This document shows positions 60,287-64,000 of a stretch of 64,000 nt of DNA, piece by piece. Origin of the DNA: Coprinopsis marcescibilis (taxonomy: Eukaryota; Basidiomycota; Agaricomycetes; Agaricales; Psathyrellaceae); assembly GCA_004369085.1 (NCBI GenBank), contig ML210189.1, forward strand, positions 62,001-126,000, read 5' to 3'. Position 1 is the first letter of the stretch, and each line of letters begins with the position of its first letter. Under the pieces are notes generated by a model. It did not search any database and was not told the DNA's origin. It saw nothing but the letters and a program-made list of their open reading frames with translations. Made by a program: the position numbers and the translations under genes.

Positions 60287-61957
60287 TCAGAGTTGACCGT
60301 CTCGGCCAATCAAGGCATAATACCCGTCGTTCCAGTCTTCCACTCTCCTACCGCTCACTAGGCTACTGAAGGTGGAGTCCCCCGTGCCAACAAATCCAGA
60401 GGCGAGGCTTTGCATGACAACGTCAACCAGTGGCGCGTGCCACTCGCCTAGCCGCTCGAGCGTTTTCTCTCCATTCCATTACGATTGAAATACATAGTAC
60501 CACCCCGATTATCTGACCTCCTTCCAAAACTCGGGGTCCTTTTCATATTTGAGGAAATCAGCCTCATATATACTTTGTTTGCTGGGCAGACATACCAAAG
60601 CATACGACGATATGCAAGTCCTCCACCTTCTTTTCCGATGCCAACTTTGCTCTGATATATTCCGCCGCATCCGCGAATAGATCCATTGACAAGGAGTGCC
60701 TAAAGATAGCACAGTCATTCAACAAGTCCTCCCGCCTAACATGGATGGCGATGAATTGGAGATAGCCACTGGATCAGCGCCATACTCGATACACACAATC
60801 GATTACTACCCTTGGGAATCTCGGGCGTGAATTCCAACTGGAATGTCCTTCAAGTTCAAAGGTAGCCCTCTGCCCTCTCTACAAGGTATTTGTTAATTCT
60901 GGCGTGCCTCCCCACGACTCTCTCAAGTGACCATCTAAACCTCCATTCAAACATTTCAACAGCCAAAGTGGAGTAATACATCGTATCAAGGCACGACAGT
61001 CGGGTACGAATCAGGCTCCAATCGCGGGCCACGGGCGTATATCAGCGTAGCCATCCGAGCGAACACGATAAAATGTTCGGCTGACGTGTCGGGGGAAGGT
61101 CTAGTCCAAGAAGGTGCACGGGTGTCGGAGACGTCGAGTCCTAGATGCTTGACTAGTTCTCCGCACGCGTGGGATGGCCATAGCTCTCGGGGCTAGTCTA
61201 CCAGCAGCCAATCTTTTCAATTTTCGAGGGAGAGTAAGCTTCTGGGCTCCATTCTAGGAAGGGAATTTGTAGCTCAAATCGGAGGTGCGTGAGGTTGAAG
61301 ATCTCGCCGAATGGAACGACGCCAGCCTCCTTTGCTGTTGAAACGGAACACAGTTTTAAGATTAGGAGTGGTGCTAGAACTCGGCAAAGATCTTCGACCA
61401 CATACAGATGTGATGGTATGGCACGAAAGGAACCATTAGTGGTACGCGTTCGGAAAGCACCGCGAGATAGATGGGGTTAATCTAGGGAGTGAATCAATCA
61501 GCCTGGTGGTTATTCCACATGGGTGAGAAGACGAACATGTCCCATAAACGTTTGCTAATTGAAGAGCAGCGGTCAGTTCATCGTTCATCGTACAGGTAAT
61601 CCACGTACTAAATCCTCAGTTTTGCGGCTCCAACTGTCGATGTCGGATGGTCATACGTCAAGTATTGATCTGCATTCCAAGGGACTTTTGTGCCGTATTC
61701 ATACCGCTGATGAGGAGTGCCTTCTGGTTAAACAATTTTTGTGAAATATCACCAAGGATAGTCGAGTCGTCAGGTCAACACTGAAGAAGAGACAGAACAG
61801 GAAGAACAGGGAGACAGAGCTACCAAGGATTGCAAACATTGATAGATATAAGAGCATCCGCGGCCGGCGGTAGAACAGTGCTGGCATGATGAAGCTGATT
61901 GACCAAGACCAATACGAGAGTGAGCCGTCACTGTGAAGGGGTTTGTGTAGCCTGCAT
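60287..61957 (-). pseudogene. Broken O-fucosyltransferase-like gene
   Basis: Decayed paralogue of the gene at 63140-64000. Recognisable parts in order: an N-terminal membrane anchor (RRPRMLLYLSMFAILGSSVS, near 61860), KEAGVVPFGEIFNLTHLRFE (near 61310), FIAIHVRREDLLNDC (near 60740), and the end DPEFWKEVR, GEWHAPLVDVVMQSLASGFV, VEDWNDGYYALIGRDGQL. The last exon has two in-frame TAA stops (60511-60509 and 60481-60479) at positions where the paralogue aligns without gaps, so splicing does not easily remove them. The HVRRED block replaces the family HIRRGDF pattern. I see no complete reading, and call it a pseudogene. Confidence 0.75.
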
Positions 61958-63139
61958 AACAAGGTCCCAGTTGAGCGACTTGGTAGGATCTTGAGCTGTA
62001 TGGTTAGGGCGAACTCTCCTCAGGAGTACCGATGGCTGGCAGATTCGCAAGCTCTAGAGTCGTCAGCCACTTCGAAAAGTATTGTACCCATAGCCTTTAT
62101 GCGCACAAGCGAGAGGGTTTGACATTTACGTGCGTTTGGGAAGAGTTGCTTTGCCATTAAGGTTCAAGATGCTCGATATGTCGACCTAACTGCCAGTGTG
62201 TCATATCGCCCAATCCACTCTTGCTGATTCGTGAAGACTTGCAGAGCATCGGTCGAAGTCGTCTTGAATGAAGCTTGGCTACCAACTTTATGACTGCATT
62301 AGGTAATGGTCATGGTTGAAGGAAGCGCGTCGCAGCCACCTGCCGCACTAGTATTAGTAAGTTTGATGGCGGGAGTAGAAACATACCGCCCGCCATTATG
62401 GCTGTATCATGTCTCATGTCATCTAACCAAGGTCATCTTCGGAGGCGTGTAGGCAGATCCCATTGAGAGGCTTGGTGGGCCCAGAGCCAATGCCCAAAAA
62501 AGATATCTTTATTGAAGGTAGTTAAGTTTAGCCAAGATCGCCGTTGGGACCATGTTGACCGTTAATAAACATTGAAATATTGACAGGTTACATTTAAGAT
62601 CTGAGAGAGAGCCCAGGTGACCAACAGCGCTGTCAGGCAGCAGATCCGATGAGCATGGTCGAAGTAAATAGGTATGCCAAACCTAACGTCAGTTGATAAT
62701 GAAATGTCCAAAATCTAAATGGTTCGTCCGGTTCGAATCCCTGACAGTCACGGGAGGTCAAGGGACATGCCGTGGTGTTATGACAGGCAGGAACAAGGTT
62801 TGGCTATGACATGGGTAATTTGTAATCCTTAAGTACCGACGTCTATGTTTAGTGTTTCACAACCCAGGAAACGTCCAAAAGGTTCCATCAGGTGAGAACG
62901 CCGGCGGAAAGAGCTTGACAACTTGTGCTTCTATTCGGGTGACGATGGCAGATTCTGATACATATATATTCCTCAGCCCCTGAGTCAACCCTTGATTCAG
63001 GTCAGAAGGGATGCCGTTTCGAAACAGAAATTGAGGTATTATCAGGTGAGAGCCAGAGTACATACATACATATTTGCATTTGTGACGAGGTAAGACGATA
63101 TGAGAACCCAGTGGCTGGAACGCCTTGGGAAGTCTCGAA
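61958..63139. other. Intergenic, nothing recognised
   Basis: About 1.2 kb between the broken and the intact-looking glycosyltransferase copies. No gene is supported. An isolated GGTTCGAATCC at about 62731 resembles a B box but has no tRNA fold around it. Confidence 0.35.
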
Positions 63140-64000
63140 TTAATCCTCGCGGGTGACCAGCCGCGATATTCCGTCGTTCCAGTCTTCCGTCCTCCAACCA
63201 GCTAACGCGCTGAATGTAGATCTGTCCGTGCCAACAAATCCCGCTCCGAAGGTTAGAGCGACCTGGTCAATGAGAGGGGGATACCAATCTCCAAATCGAA
63301 CACTGGTCATCTCCTTGGAATGATCTATGAAGTTCCAACCGTATGCAGTCATGTTCTTCCAGAATTCAGGGTCTGTCTCGTCTGCAAAGGGAGGTGATTA
63401 AACCCGGTTGGGCAATAGAGAAAGACGCTGTATACTGACCCGAAGAAACGAGGACGTGAGACACGTCAATTCCTTTATAATCGGATAGTTCTTGTTGTAT
63501 GGCTGCAACTGCCTGTGCGAATTTCTCGGTCTCAATTAAGCAGGGTCTTCCGTCCCAGCATTGATTGACAAAGTCCCCCCGTCGAATGTGAACAGTGATC
63601 AGCTGGGGGGATCCATTTAGGTTGTGGCTCGCCGTTAATAAGGTAAGAAACTTACCGGCGGTAACGGCTGGTTTGGGGGATGTCCAAAGGCTCTTCGCAC
63701 ATATTCTCGAGCCAAAGCCACCAAGTCGTCCGTGAAATGTAGATGAGTGCCAACTTGTCGCCAGGACGGCGACCAACGGAACCTCCACTCGAGATCTGAC
63801 ACCCCGCTCGTGGCGTAGTAGAGAAAATCGTAGCACGACAAATGTTCATCAGGAGCCAATCTTGAGCCAGATGGAGACGCCGACATAAGAGGGTAGGTCT
63901 CTGGGGACTCGAACGGGTGGTTTGGAGTTATGGTGGCGGACAGTCCGTGGAACACGACATTACTGTCTCCTGCGTCATGCGGATACAATCGAGTAAATTG
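63140..64000 (-). CDS. O-fucosyltransferase-like protein, 5' end outside window
   Basis: Three exons seen on the reverse strand: 64000-63656 (open to the window edge), 63602-63440 and 63381-63140, with clean 53- and 58-nt introns. The visible 250 C-terminal residues contain the H-x-R-R-G-D-F block (LITVHIRRGDFVNQCWDGRP) typical of GDP-fucose O-fucosyltransferases and related inverting enzymes, then SHVLVSSGDETDPEFW, GFVGTDRSTFSALAG and a final TEDWNDGISRLVTRED. Basidiomycetes carry several such type II membrane proteins with unknown acceptors. The N-terminal anchor expected from the broken paralogue would lie beyond 64000. All visible signature residues are intact. Confidence 0.82.

Noticed and set aside
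62700..62780. Isolated B-box-like GGTTCGAATCC suggesting a tRNA
   Set aside because: The flanking bases do not form a T stem or acceptor stem on either strand.

Overview
The window is nuclear DNA of a filamentous fungus, most likely an agaricomycete basidiomycete. Genes are dense and cut by many 47-66 nt GT-AG introns (up to 15 exons in one gene), exons can be as short as 6 nt, and the families fit such a genome: several WOPR (Gti1/Pac2) regulators, GLTP, PalC, Vps3844, PIG-U, a GH18 chitinase, a Fot1/pogo transposon and an element with 8-bp target duplications. All exon boundaries were derived by hand from splice signals and reading-frame continuity; none rests on transcripts.

Layout. 0-13 kb: C2H2 zinc-finger protein, Cwc24/RNF113-type splicing factor, bZIP factor and LysM-domain protein, separated by long empty stretches. 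13-18 kb: compact block of GLTP and free-methionine-sulfoxide reductase (divergent) and a 12-exon cysteinyl-tRNA synthetase. 18.2-21.3 kb: an apparently intact Fot1/pogo DNA transposon with 25-bp inverted repeats and TA duplications, inserted 97 bp upstream of the CysRS start codon. 22-27 kb: two WOPR genes in tandem. 27-37 kb: TFIIA large subunit, a small coiled-coil protein, PalC, tRNA-Val(AAC), PIG-U, a membrane-anchored cysteine synthase tail-to-tail with PIG-U, and a CoA-binding protein. 37-39 kb: secreted GH18 chitinase. 41-48 kb: C2H2 factor, mitochondrial carrier, F-box protein and Vps3844 protein. 50.3-51.4 kb: third WOPR gene, reverse strand. 52.2-53.6 kb: an element with 35-bp inverted repeats, 8-bp target duplications and internal direct repeats, interrupted by an assembly gap. 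53.7-64 kb: gene-poor, with a tRNA-like fragment, a glutaredoxin-like protein lacking its active-site cysteine, and two copies of an O-fucosyltransferase-like gene, one broken and one running off the window.

Most single-copy genes are housekeeping: splicing, transcription initiation, tRNA charging, GPI anchoring, sulfur amino-acid metabolism and repair, lipid transfer, pH signalling. The accessory signal is in the three related WOPR regulators, the two transposons and the decaying glycosyltransferase pair. I found no gene set that amounts to a clearly new system; the strongest leads are the two elements, the WOPR group, the dual-start CysRS, the micro-exons and the cysteine-free glutaredoxin.
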